A stretch of 64,000 nt of DNA, taken from Micromonospora sp. PLK6-60. Its GTDB lineage: Bacteria > Actinomycetota > Actinomycetes > Mycobacteriales > Micromonosporaceae. Below the pieces are notes generated by a model. It was not told the DNA's origin. It worked only from the letters and a program-made list of their open reading frames with translations, and did no database searches. The stretch lies in NCBI RefSeq assembly GCF_019890675.1, contig NZ_JAIOAA010000001.1, positions 620,001 through 684,000 on the forward strand, given 5' to 3'. The translations under genes and the position numbers were made by a program. Of the stretch, positions 17,095 through 25,525 are shown piece by piece; position 1 is the stretch's first letter, and each line of letters opens with the position of its first letter.

Positions 17095-18618
17095 CTACCG
17101 CCCGTTGGCGGGCTCCGCGTCGGCGTCCGCCGGACGCTCCGCCGGTGCCGCGTCCTGGACCGGCGCAGTGTCCGCCGAGGCCGAAGCCGGCGCCGCGTCG
17201 TCCTCGGCGGCTGCGGCGGCACCCCGGGACTTGCCCAGCAGCACGGCGGAGAGCACGCCGGTCGCCAGGGCGAAGCAGGCGCCCACGGTGAGGGCCAGGC
17301 CCACCCCGTCGGTGAGCGCCGCGGCGGCGTCGCCGCCCCGGTCGGTCGCCCGTGCGCTGGCCGCCGCCGCGAGCGTGCCGACCACGGCCAGCCCCAGCGC
17401 GCCACCGATCTGCTGGGTGACGTTGACCAGCCCCGAGGCCAGGCCGGCGCTGTGCAGCGGCGCCTCCGCGGTGGCGGCGATCATCAGCGCGATGACGGCG
17501 AAGGTGGCGCCCGCCGCGGCGATGGTCAGCGGCGCGAGCACGTCGGTGAGGTAGGCGCCGTTCACGTCGACCTGGGCCAGCCAGAGCATGCCGGCACCGG
17601 AGACGAGACCGCCGACGGCGGCCGGGATGCGGTAGCCGATCCGGCTGACCACCTTGGAGACCTGGGTGCCGAGCAGCGCGAAGCACAGCGCCGCCGGCAT
17701 CTGGCCCAACCCGGCCTGCATCGGCGAGAAGTCCAGTACGTGTTGCAGGTAGAGGGTGAGGAAGAAGAACATCGGCACCATGGCGCCCTGCATGAGCAGG
17801 GTGAGTGCGTTGCCGTTGCGCAGCGAGGCGATCCGGAAGATGCCGAGCGAGATCAGCGGTTCGCTGCTGCGCGTCTCGATCACCACGAAGGCGACGAGCA
17901 GCGCCGCGGCCACGGCGAACTGGCCGAGCGTCGCCGCGGAGGTCCAGCCGCTGCGTTCCGCGTTGATCAGGGCGTACACGGCCAGGGTGATGCCGCCGGT
18001 GAGGGTGACGGCGCCGGCGAGGTCGAAGGACCCGTGCCCGCCGTCTCGCGCCTCGGGGAGCAGCCGCGGCGCGAACAGCACGACCGCCAGGACGATCGGG
18101 ACGTTTACCCAGAACACCGCCTGCCACCCGAACGCCTGGGTGAGCACGCCACCGACGATGTAGCCGGCGGCGGCGCCGGCGGCGGCCACCGAGCCCCAGA
18201 CACCCAGCGCCTTGTTGCGCTCCTCCGGTTTGGTGAACAGGGTCATCACCAGGGCGAGCGCCGCCGGGGAGACCGCGGCGGCGCCGATTCCCTGCACCGC
18301 CCGGGCGATGATCAGCCACAGTGGCGCGGTGGCGAGCGCGCCGATCAGCGACCCCAGCGCGAACAGGATCAGGCCGCCGATGAACATGCGGCGGCGGCCG
18401 ACGATGTCGCCCATGCGGCCACCGAGCAGCAGCAGGCCACCGAAGGCGAGGATGTACGCGTTCGCCACCCAGGGCAGCTGGTCGAGGGTGAACCCGAGGT
18501 CCGTCTCCATCGACGGAATGGCGACGATGACGATCGCGGTGTCCAGGATGAGGACGAACTGTGTGGTGGCCAGCAGTGCCAGTGCCAGCCAGCGCCGGTT
18601 CGAGTCGAGTGGTGTCAC
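17095..18618 (-). CDS. MFS drug exporter, DHA2 (14-TM) family, second
   Basis: A 507-residue 14-TM exporter with motif A GGRMGDIVGRRRMFIGG, TM1 FVLILDTAIVIVAIPSM, and motif C in AAAGYIVGGVL. The long Ala/Asp/Pro tail (about 45 residues) is cytoplasmic. GTG at 18618 follows GGAGG. It is divergent from the acyl-CoA ligase operon across a 190-nt region that contains the shared 16-bp motif, so exporter and ligase/YcaO operon are probably controlled together. Two exporters in a row are common in enediyne clusters. Confidence 0.9.
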   Translation of the reverse strand: MTPLDSNRRWLALALLATTQFVLILDTAIVIVAIPSMETDLGFTLDQLPWVANAYILAFGGLLLLGGRMGDIVGRRRMFIGGLILFALGSLIGALATAPLWLIIARAVQGIGAAAVSPAALALVMTLFTKPEERNKALGVWGSVAAAGAAAGYIVGGVLTQAFGWQAVFWVNVPIVLAVVLFAPRLLPEARDGGHGSFDLAGAVTLTGGITLAVYALINAERSGWTSAATLGQFAVAAALLVAFVVIETRSSEPLISLGIFRIASLRNGNALTLLMQGAMVPMFFFLTLYLQHVLDFSPMQAGLGQMPAALCFALLGTQVSKVVSRIGYRIPAAVGGLVSGAGMLWLAQVDVNGAYLTDVLAPLTIAAAGATFAVIALMIAATAEAPLHSAGLASGLVNVTQQIGGALGLAVVGTLAAAASARATDRGGDAAAALTDGVGLALTVGACFALATGVLSAVLLGKSRGAAAAAEDDAAPASASADTAPVQDAAPAERPADADAEPANGR

Positions 18619-18706
18619 CGTGCCTCCGAGGGTGCTGAGTCGGGCTCGAATTCGTCTGCGTTTATCCCGGGACGCTACCGAGAGACCGATCCGCTTTTGT
18701 CTTCCT

Positions 18707-18741
18707 GATTGCGGAGCACGGTGGCGCAATCGACAAGATGC
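18707..18741. promoter_or_regulatory. shared 16-bp motif in divergent MFS / ligase promoter region
   Basis: GCAATCGACAAGATGC (18726-18741) matches the 5631 and 25449 sites at 12-13 of 16 positions. It overlaps a 7-bp inverted repeat GATTGCG/CGCAATC (18707-18713 and 18725-18731) and is preceded by GAGCACGGTGGC, which also occurs in the 5.6-kb element. It lies between the divergent genes at 18618 and 18811. Confidence 0.5.
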
Positions 18742-18810
18742 CTCGGTGCCGGATCGTTGCGAACATATCGCCGTGACCACCTGTCGATGACAGCTCCAGG
18801 AGACCGCGTG

Positions 18811-20508
18811 ATGTCGCGACCCAGGACCTTTCCCGAGGCGTTCCAGCGGACCGTTGCGGCGCACCCGGACGACGTCGCGCTGCGCACCCCGGACGACAGC
18901 GTCCGGCTCACCTGGCGGCAGTACGGCGACGAGGTGCGCCGGATCGCGGGCGGGCTGGCCGCACTCGGGCTGCGGCGGGGCGACACGTTCGCGGCGATGC
19001 TGACCAACCGCCCCGAGTTCAACCTGACCGAGGTCGCGGCCTCCCACCTCGGCGCGGCCACCTACTCCATCTATCCCACCAGCTCCCCCGAGCAGATCCA
19101 CTACCTGCTCACCCACGCCGACTGCCGGATCGTGGTCTGCGAACGGCAGTTCGTCGACCGGATCACGGCTGCCGGGGCGCCGCTGGCGCACCTGCTGGTC
19201 GTCGAGGACGGCGACCTGGCGCGCCTCGCGCCGGCGCCGGGCTTCGACTTCGAGGCCGCGTGGCGGGCGGTGGAACCCGACGACCTGCTGTGCCTGATCT
19301 ACACCTCGGGCACCACCGGGCCGCCCAAGGGGGTCGAGCACACCCATCGCGGCTGGCTGCGGCTGATCGACTCGGTCGCCACCGTCTGGCCGATGGAGGC
19401 CGGTGACACGGCGATCTCCTACCTTCCGTCCAGCCACTCCGGGGACCGCTTCTACCGGCACTACTATCCCATCGTCCGGGGTGGGCAGGTCACCTGCCTG
19501 GCCGACCCCGCCCAGCTGGCGGACGTGATCGCCGCGCTGCACCCGACCACCTTCGCGGCCGTGCCTCGCACCTGGGAGAAGCTCAAGGCCGCCGTCGAGC
19601 GGCAGGTACGGGCCGACGAACGGACGGCGGCGGCGTTCGACGCCGGCGACCCGGCGGTCCTGGAGTCGATCCGCGCCCGGCTCGGGTTCGACCGCCTGAA
19701 GTGGGCGCTCACCGGCACCGCGGCGATCCCCCGGCACGTCTACGCGTTCTGGCAGCGGCTCGGGCTGCCGCTCGTCGTGGGTTGGGGCATGACGGAGTGC
19801 GGCCTCGGCACGGCCGCGTCGCCCGCCGAGTCCGAGATCGGCACCATCGGCAGGGTCGCCCCCGGCGCCGAGGCGCGCATCGCCGCCGACGGCGAGCTGC
19901 TGGTCCGCATGCCGTGGCTGATGCGGGGCTACCGCAAGGACCCGGCGGGGACCGCGGCGGCGGTCGACCCGGACGGGTGGCTGCGCACCGGCGACCTCGC
20001 CACGGTCGACGCCGACGGCACCTTCACCATCATCGGCCGGAAGAAGGAGCTGATCGTCAACTCCGGCGGGAAGAACATGTCGCCGAGCAACATCGAACAC
20101 GCCATCACCGCCGGCTCGCCGCTGATCGGGCCGGTGCTGGCCTTCGGCGACGACCGGCCGTACAACGTGGCGCTGGTGACCCTCGACCGGGACGCGGCCG
20201 CGGCGTACGCCGCTCGGGCCGGCGTCGAGACCGACCCGGCCGCCCTGGCCCGGGACGAAGGGGTGCTGGCCGAGATCGAGGCCAGCGTGGCCGCGGGCAA
20301 CCGGCGGCTGTCCCGGATCGAACAGATCAAGAAGCTCACCGTGCTGCCGACCTTCTGGGACCCGGGCGGTGACGAGCTGACCTCGACGATGAAGCTCAAG
20401 CGCCAGCCCATCGCGGCGAAGTACGCCGCCGAGATCGACGCCCTGTACGCGGACCGCGCACCCGAGCGGGCCACCGCCGCCATTCGAGTGATTCGGAGCC
20501 AGCCGTGA
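18811..20508 (+). CDS. AMP-forming acyl-CoA ligase (long-chain FadD15-like)
   Basis: A 565-residue ANL-superfamily enzyme that adenylates a carboxylic acid and transfers it to CoA or another thiol. The P-loop is LIYTSGTTGPPKG, the second motif is GWGMTECG, GDLATVDADG gives the hinge aspartate region, and the C-terminal IGRKKELIVNSGGKNMSP is typical of FadD15-like ligases. ATG at 18811 has AGGAG 8 nt upstream; two earlier in-frame starts are poorer. It is the first gene of a four-gene operon in which every stop overlaps the next start (ligase, YcaO, TfuA, aminopeptidase), so its acyl group may belong to the same biosynthetic step. The substrate is unknown. Confidence 0.85.
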   Translation: MSRPRTFPEAFQRTVAAHPDDVALRTPDDSVRLTWRQYGDEVRRIAGGLAALGLRRGDTFAAMLTNRPEFNLTEVAASHLGAATYSIYPTSSPEQIHYLLTHADCRIVVCERQFVDRITAAGAPLAHLLVVEDGDLARLAPAPGFDFEAAWRAVEPDDLLCLIYTSGTTGPPKGVEHTHRGWLRLIDSVATVWPMEAGDTAISYLPSSHSGDRFYRHYYPIVRGGQVTCLADPAQLADVIAALHPTTFAAVPRTWEKLKAAVERQVRADERTAAAFDAGDPAVLESIRARLGFDRLKWALTGTAAIPRHVYAFWQRLGLPLVVGWGMTECGLGTAASPAESEIGTIGRVAPGAEARIAADGELLVRMPWLMRGYRKDPAGTAAAVDPDGWLRTGDLATVDADGTFTIIGRKKELIVNSGGKNMSPSNIEHAITAGSPLIGPVLAFGDDRPYNVALVTLDRDAAAAYAARAGVETDPAALARDEGVLAEIEASVAAGNRRLSRIEQIKKLTVLPTFWDPGGDELTSTMKLKRQPIAAKYAAEIDALYADRAPERATAAIRVIRSQP

Positions 20509-21713
20509 CGACCACCAGCCCCGTCGCGCCCCCCACCGGCGCCGACGTACCGCCCGGCCTGCTGCGCGACCGCACTCCCGAACAGACCTGGGAACTCATC
20601 CGGCCCCGGATGCGTGACCACGGGATCACCCGGGTCGCCGAGCTCACCGGCCTGGACACCATCGGCATGCCGGTCTACATGGCGGTGCGACCGCTCGCCA
20701 CCACCGTGGGAGTGAGCCAGGGCAAGGGCGCCACCGACCTGCTCGCCCGGATCTCGGCGGTGATGGAGGCCATCGAGCTGGGCATCTGCGAGCGGTACTT
20801 CACCACTCCCGACGCCTTCGTCGCGACCGCCGCCGAGCTCGACCTGCCGTACACGACGACGGAGGTGACCCCCACCGAGCGCGCCGTCATCTCCGACCTC
20901 TTCCCGCTGCGCTGGGTCCCGGCGACCGCGCTCGGCGACGGGACGCGGACCTTCGTCCCGCTCCGCTCGGTGGCCATGGACGGGGTCTGCGACGGCACCT
21001 GGCGCCCGCCCACCCAGTTCTGCTCCTCCAACGGCCTGGCCAGCGGAAACACCCTGCCCGAGGCCACCATCCACGCGCTGCTCGAAGTGATCGAGCGGTT
21101 CTCGACGGCGGGCATGGCGCACACCCCCATCCGGCAGCGGAAGGTGGTCGAGCTGGGCACCCTGCCGGACTGCTGGAGCCGGGATCTCATCGAGCGGCTG
21201 CTCGCCGCCGGCTTCTGGGTGGAGGTGGTGGACTGCTCGACCGTGCCGGGCGCGCCGGCCTTCGCCGTCTTCCTCTGGCGGTCGGACATGCCGAGCCTGT
21301 ACGCGGGGGCGGGCAGCCACCTGCTGCCCGAGGTCGCCCTGCAACGGGCCCTGACCGAGGCGATCCAGAGCCGGATGTCGGTGATCAGCGGCACCCGGGA
21401 GGACATCGGCAGCGTCTCCTACCGGGGCGTCCGGTACGCCGCCCCGCCGCCGGTCGTCGAGCCGAACCACACCTGGGCCGACGTCGGCGCCCCGCTGCTG
21501 GACGTCGGCCTGCCCAGCGAACAGCTCGTCGCCCTGCTGACCCGGCAGGTGAGCGCCCTGACCGGGCGGGCGGTGCTGCGGGTGGACCTGACCCCACCGG
21601 GCGAGCCGTTCCATGTCTGCAAGGTGGTCGCGCCCGGCCTGCCCGAGGGGCACCACGAGGCCAACGAGGAGCTGCCGCGACGCCCCGATCCCACCGAGAC
21701 GGAGCAGTCATGA
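20505..21713 (+). CDS. YcaO-domain cyclodehydratase / thioamide synthetase
   Basis: A 402-residue YcaO protein that uses ATP to phosphorylate an amide oxygen, leading to azoline or thioamide formation. The ATP/Mg-binding segments are ISAVMEAIELG, LLEVIERFS and LTEAIQSR. GKGATDLLARISAVMEA is the usual first nucleotide-site helix. The C-terminus lacks the PxPxP tail of azoline-forming YcaO proteins. There is no E1-like or ocin-ThiF partner nearby; instead the TfuA gene follows with a 4-nt overlap. In known systems (methyl-coenzyme M reductase, thioviridamide) YcaO plus TfuA makes backbone thioamides. Direct placement in an enediyne cluster is unusual. Confidence 0.9.
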   Translation: MTTTSPVAPPTGADVPPGLLRDRTPEQTWELIRPRMRDHGITRVAELTGLDTIGMPVYMAVRPLATTVGVSQGKGATDLLARISAVMEAIELGICERYFTTPDAFVATAAELDLPYTTTEVTPTERAVISDLFPLRWVPATALGDGTRTFVPLRSVAMDGVCDGTWRPPTQFCSSNGLASGNTLPEATIHALLEVIERFSTAGMAHTPIRQRKVVELGTLPDCWSRDLIERLLAAGFWVEVVDCSTVPGAPAFAVFLWRSDMPSLYAGAGSHLLPEVALQRALTEAIQSRMSVISGTREDIGSVSYRGVRYAAPPPVVEPNHTWADVGAPLLDVGLPSEQLVALLTRQVSALTGRAVLRVDLTPPGEPFHVCKVVAPGLPEGHHEANEELPRRPDPTETEQS

Positions 21714-23029
21714 CCATCCACGTCTTCGCCGGACCCTCGCTGTCCCGCTCACCGATGCTCGCCCTCGACGGGGTGTGTGCGCACCCGCCGATCGCCCACG
21801 GCGACCTCTACCGCCTCCGCCTCACCGGCGCGGACGCCGTGCTCATCGTCGACGGCGTCTACCAGCACACCGCGCCGATCCGGCACAAGGAGATCCTTGA
21901 GCTGTACGCGGCCGGGGTGCCCGTCTACGGCACGGCGAGCCTCGGCGCCCTGCGCGCCTGCGAGCTGCACGGGCACGGCATGGTCGGGCTGGGCACCGTC
22001 TACGGCTGGTACCAGGACGGCCGGGTCGTCTCCGACGCCGACGTGGCGCTCACCCACGGCGACGCCGACATCGACTTCCGGGCGTTCACCCACGCGCTGG
22101 TGAGCGTGCTCAGCGTCACCGACCGGCTGGTCGCGGCCGGCCGGCTCGACGCGACCGCCGCCGCCGACGTCGTCGACCTCGCCCGCGACGTGCACTTCAG
22201 CACCCGCACCAACGCGGCCCTGCTCGCCGCGGCCGACGAACGCGGGTTGGCCGCGCCGGTGCGGCTCGTCGTCGACGAACTGCGCGGCGACCGGCTCGGC
22301 GACATCAAGCGGATCGACGCCGAGGCGGCCGTGCGTGACCTGCTCGCCGGCGCCGCGCCGGCACCACCGGCCGGCGAGGTGGCGGTCCCGCTCACCTCCT
22401 ACCGCCGGGAGTGGCGGTTGCAGCACACCCCGGCCACCGCGGACCCCGCCGGGCCGACCGAGCGCCAGGTGCTGGCGTACGCGCAGCTGTTCCTGCCCGA
22501 CTTCCCGGACCGGCACACCGCGCACGTGTTCGACAACCTCCGGCCCGAGTATCCGGAGATCGGCTTCGCCGACCTCCCGCCGGCCTGGCTGGACGGCCTC
22601 TCCCCCGACGAGCTGGTCCGCCGCCGGATCCTGGCCCCCGGTGAGCGGGACACCCTCGACGAGAAGGAGCGCGCCGTCCGGGTGCTGGTGCGCACGTTCC
22701 GGCGCCGCTCGGGCCGGCTCGTCTACGAGGAGCTCCCGCCCGAACTGGCCGCCGACCTGCCGGAGCTGATCCGGCAGAGCACCCGGCTGCTGGGGCTGAC
22801 CGAGCGGGCCATGTGGGTGAACCCGAAGTTCCACCCCGGCGACGTGCCCACCCAGCAGATCGACGACGTCTTCGCCGCGCTGTGGCGCACCGACCACCTG
22901 CCCACCGCCGTGCTCGACCGGGGGTTCCGCTCGCTCGGCGAGTTCCGGGAGCAGGCGCGACCGTACTTCATGGCCGCCCGGGCCGTCGTGGCGCTGAACG
23001 CGCCGCGGCCGGCTGACGCGGCCCGATGA
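21710..23029 (+). CDS. TfuA-like protein, YcaO partner
   Basis: A 439-residue protein whose first about 230 residues are a TfuA domain: the start HVFAGPSLSRSPMLAL, then LIVDGVYQHTAPIRHKEILE, GVPVYGTASLGALRACELH and GMVGLGTVYGWYQDG are family hallmarks. TfuA is thought to deliver sulfur or guide the YcaO enzyme. The C-terminal about 200 residues are an all-helical extension without a family I recognise; it could bind the substrate carrier. Overlaps of 4 nt on both sides tie it to YcaO and the aminopeptidase. Confidence 0.9.
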   Translation: MTIHVFAGPSLSRSPMLALDGVCAHPPIAHGDLYRLRLTGADAVLIVDGVYQHTAPIRHKEILELYAAGVPVYGTASLGALRACELHGHGMVGLGTVYGWYQDGRVVSDADVALTHGDADIDFRAFTHALVSVLSVTDRLVAAGRLDATAAADVVDLARDVHFSTRTNAALLAAADERGLAAPVRLVVDELRGDRLGDIKRIDAEAAVRDLLAGAAPAPPAGEVAVPLTSYRREWRLQHTPATADPAGPTERQVLAYAQLFLPDFPDRHTAHVFDNLRPEYPEIGFADLPPAWLDGLSPDELVRRRILAPGERDTLDEKERAVRVLVRTFRRRSGRLVYEELPPELAADLPELIRQSTRLLGLTERAMWVNPKFHPGDVPTQQIDDVFAALWRTDHLPTAVLDRGFRSLGEFREQARPYFMAARAVVALNAPRPADAAR

Positions 23030-25482
23030 GCCCGCGCGGTCTCACCCAGGTGGAGGCGGCCCGGCGGGCCGCCCTGCTGTCGGTGCGGCACTACGACATC
23101 GCCGTCGACCTCACCGCCCTGCCCGGCGACGGTCCGCTGCGCTGCGTGTCCACCATGACGTTCCGCTGCGCGGAGCCGGGCGCGGCCAGCTTCGTGGACT
23201 GCGCCGCCGTGGTGGTGGCCGCCACCCTGAACGGCGAGCCGCTGCCGCCGGCCGCGCACGGGCGGATCCCGCTGCCCCGGCTCGCCGCGGACAACGAGCT
23301 GCGGGTCGAGACGGTCCAGTCGCGGACCACCGACGGCGCCGGGGTGCACCGGGCCGTCGATCCGGTCGACGGCGAGGTCTACGTGTGGACCAGCTTCGAA
23401 CCGGACGCGGCGCACCAGGTGTGGGCCTGCTTCGACCAGCCCGACCTCAAGGCGACGCACGCGTTCACCGTCACCGCGCCGGTCGCCTGGACGGTCACCA
23501 GCAACAGCGGTGGCCCCCGGGTGGAGCCGCTCGGCGACGCGCGGCGCTGGACCTTCCCGGCCACGCCCCGGCTGTCGCCGTACAACACGGTGGTGAACGC
23601 CGGGCCGCTGCACCAGATCCGCCGCGCGGCCGGCGGTTACGACCTCGGCATCTTCGCCCGCCGCTCGCTGGCCGGGGTGCTGGAGCGCGACGCCGACGAG
23701 ATCTTCACGGTGACCGCGCAGGGCCTGGCCCACTTCGGTGCGGCCTTCGGCATGCCGTTCCCGCAGGCCAGTTACGACCAGGTGTTCATGCCCGAGTTCG
23801 GCGGCGCGATGGAGAACTACGGCTGCGTCACCTGGTCGGACGCGTGGCTGCGCCGCTCCCCACCGACCCCGGCCGAGCGCGAGCGGCTGGCCACCGTGCT
23901 GCTGCACGAGATGGCGCACATGTGGTTCGGCAACATCGTGACCATGCGCTGGTGGGACGACCTCTGGCTGAACGAGGCGTTCGCCGAGTTCGCCTGCTAC
24001 TGGGCGGCGACCGCGGCCACCCGCTACACCGAGGCCTGGGCCGGCCTGCTGGCCGGGGACAAGCTGCGCGCGTACCTCGCCGACCAGAGCCCCGTCTCGC
24101 ACCCGATCCGGCAGCCGGTGCCCGACGTCGCCGAGGCGGCGGCCATCTTCGACGCCATCACCTACCCCAAGGGCGCCGCGGTGCTGCGGCAGCTCGTCAC
24201 CTATGTCGGGGAGGAGAACTTCGTCGCCGGGATGCGGCGCTACTTCGCCCGGCACGCCTGGGGCAACACCACGCTGCAGGACCTGATCGACGCGCTGGCC
24301 GAGACGTCCGGACGGGACCTGGACGGGTGGCGGGCCGGCTGGCTCGACACGGCCGGCACCGACCGGCTGACCCTGGAGTCCGGCGACCAGGGCCTGGTGC
24401 TCGCCGGGCGCGGTCCGCACGGCCCGCCGCGCCCGCAGGTGCTCGCCGTCGGCGCGTACGCCCGGACGGCCGGTGGGCTGACCCGCACCGGGCTGGCCGA
24501 GGTGGACGTGCGGGGCCCGTACACCCCGGTCGACCTGCCGGCCGGCGCCGACCTGTACCTGGTCAACGACGAGGACCTGACCTTCGCGGTCACCCGCCCG
24601 GCCGGCGGCGTCGAGGAGCTGGTCGCCTCGGCCGCCGCCCTGCCCACCGCGGTGTCGCGCGGTGTCGTGGTGGCCACCGTCTGGGACATGCTGACCACCG
24701 GGGAGGCCACGGCGGACGACGCGGTGCGCTGCCTGACGTCGGTGCTCGCCGTCGAGACGTCGGACGCGGTGATCGAGCCCTACCTGCGGCTGGCCGGCAA
24801 CGCCGCCGAGCTGTGGGCCGGTGACGACCGGCGCGACCGGCTGCTGGCGGCGGTCGCCGCGACCTGCGCCCGGCTGGCCGAGGACCCCGGCCGCCGGGTG
24901 GTGGCGCTGCGCGCCCTGGCCCGCGCCGCGGGCGACCTGGCCGCGGTCGACCGGCTGCGCGACGTCGCCGGCGACGACGTCGACCTGCACTGGCGGGCCC
25001 TGCAACGGCGGGCCGAGCTGGGCGGCGACACCGCGACCGAGGTGCGGGACCTGCTCGCCCGCGACCCCGACCCGGACGCCCGGTTCCGGGCCCTCGCGGT
25101 GCGCGCGGCGGCCCCCGACCCGGAGGACAAGGCGGCCGTCTGGCGGACGCTGGCGGTCGACCGGGCGGTGCCGGTCGGCTCGCTCACCGCGGTCACCACG
25201 GCGTTCTGGCGCCCCGGCCAGGACGCGCTGCTGGCCGGGCACGCCGAGGCGTACCTGCGGCTGCTGCCCGAGTTGGGCCGGGCCGGGATGATCCCGGCGA
25301 TGGCCTACTCCCAGCGGTTGTTCCCGGTCTTCGCCGGGGGCGCCGACTTCCCGGCGCGGGCCGAGACGGCCGCCGCCGGGGCCGCCCCGGTGGTGCGCCG
25401 GTCGGTGCGGGAACGCGCCGACGAACTGCGCCGGATGCTGCGCTCGCGGCAATCCACGAGATGCGCCGACACCGCCGCTTGA
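23026..25482 (+). CDS. pepN: M1 family zinc aminopeptidase (PepN-like)
   Basis: An 818-residue metalloaminopeptidase. It has the exopeptidase motif GAMEN (260-264) and the zinc site HEMAH (294-298) with the third ligand Glu317 in NEAFAE. The C-terminal ERAP1-like helical domain is present. Length fits PepN. It starts with ATG overlapping the TfuA stop by 4 nt, so it is the last gene of the ligase-YcaO-TfuA operon. In peptide-derived pathways such a peptidase can trim a leader or release the modified residue; as a housekeeping enzyme it would not normally sit in this operon. The last 35 nt of the gene contain the shared 16-bp motif that precedes the next gene. Confidence 0.9.
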   Translation: MSPRGLTQVEAARRAALLSVRHYDIAVDLTALPGDGPLRCVSTMTFRCAEPGAASFVDCAAVVVAATLNGEPLPPAAHGRIPLPRLAADNELRVETVQSRTTDGAGVHRAVDPVDGEVYVWTSFEPDAAHQVWACFDQPDLKATHAFTVTAPVAWTVTSNSGGPRVEPLGDARRWTFPATPRLSPYNTVVNAGPLHQIRRAAGGYDLGIFARRSLAGVLERDADEIFTVTAQGLAHFGAAFGMPFPQASYDQVFMPEFGGAMENYGCVTWSDAWLRRSPPTPAERERLATVLLHEMAHMWFGNIVTMRWWDDLWLNEAFAEFACYWAATAATRYTEAWAGLLAGDKLRAYLADQSPVSHPIRQPVPDVAEAAAIFDAITYPKGAAVLRQLVTYVGEENFVAGMRRYFARHAWGNTTLQDLIDALAETSGRDLDGWRAGWLDTAGTDRLTLESGDQGLVLAGRGPHGPPRPQVLAVGAYARTAGGLTRTGLAEVDVRGPYTPVDLPAGADLYLVNDEDLTFAVTRPAGGVEELVASAAALPTAVSRGVVVATVWDMLTTGEATADDAVRCLTSVLAVETSDAVIEPYLRLAGNAAELWAGDDRRDRLLAAVAATCARLAEDPGRRVVALRALARAAGDLAAVDRLRDVAGDDVDLHWRALQRRAELGGDTATEVRDLLARDPDPDARFRALAVRAAAPDPEDKAAVWRTLAVDRAVPVGSLTAVTTAFWRPGQDALLAGHAEAYLRLLPELGRAGMIPAMAYSQRLFPVFAGGADFPARAETAAAGAAPVVRRSVRERADELRRMLRSRQSTRCADTAA

Positions 25483-25510
25483 GAACCATGGTGCTGCGAG
25501 CACGGTAGGC
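25446..25510 (+). promoter_or_regulatory. shared 16-bp motif plus downstream element upstream of DesI-like gene
   Basis: GCAATCCACGAGATGC (25449-25464) lies inside the 3' end of the aminopeptidase gene. It is followed 20 nt later by AGAACCATGGTG and the perfect dyad GTGCTGCGAGCAC (25491-25503), ending 23 nt before the aminotransferase GTG. The arrangement copies the element at 5628-5690, including spacing, which argues for selection rather than chance. Confidence 0.55.
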
Positions 25511-25525
25511 CCGAAGGGGGGCGAC

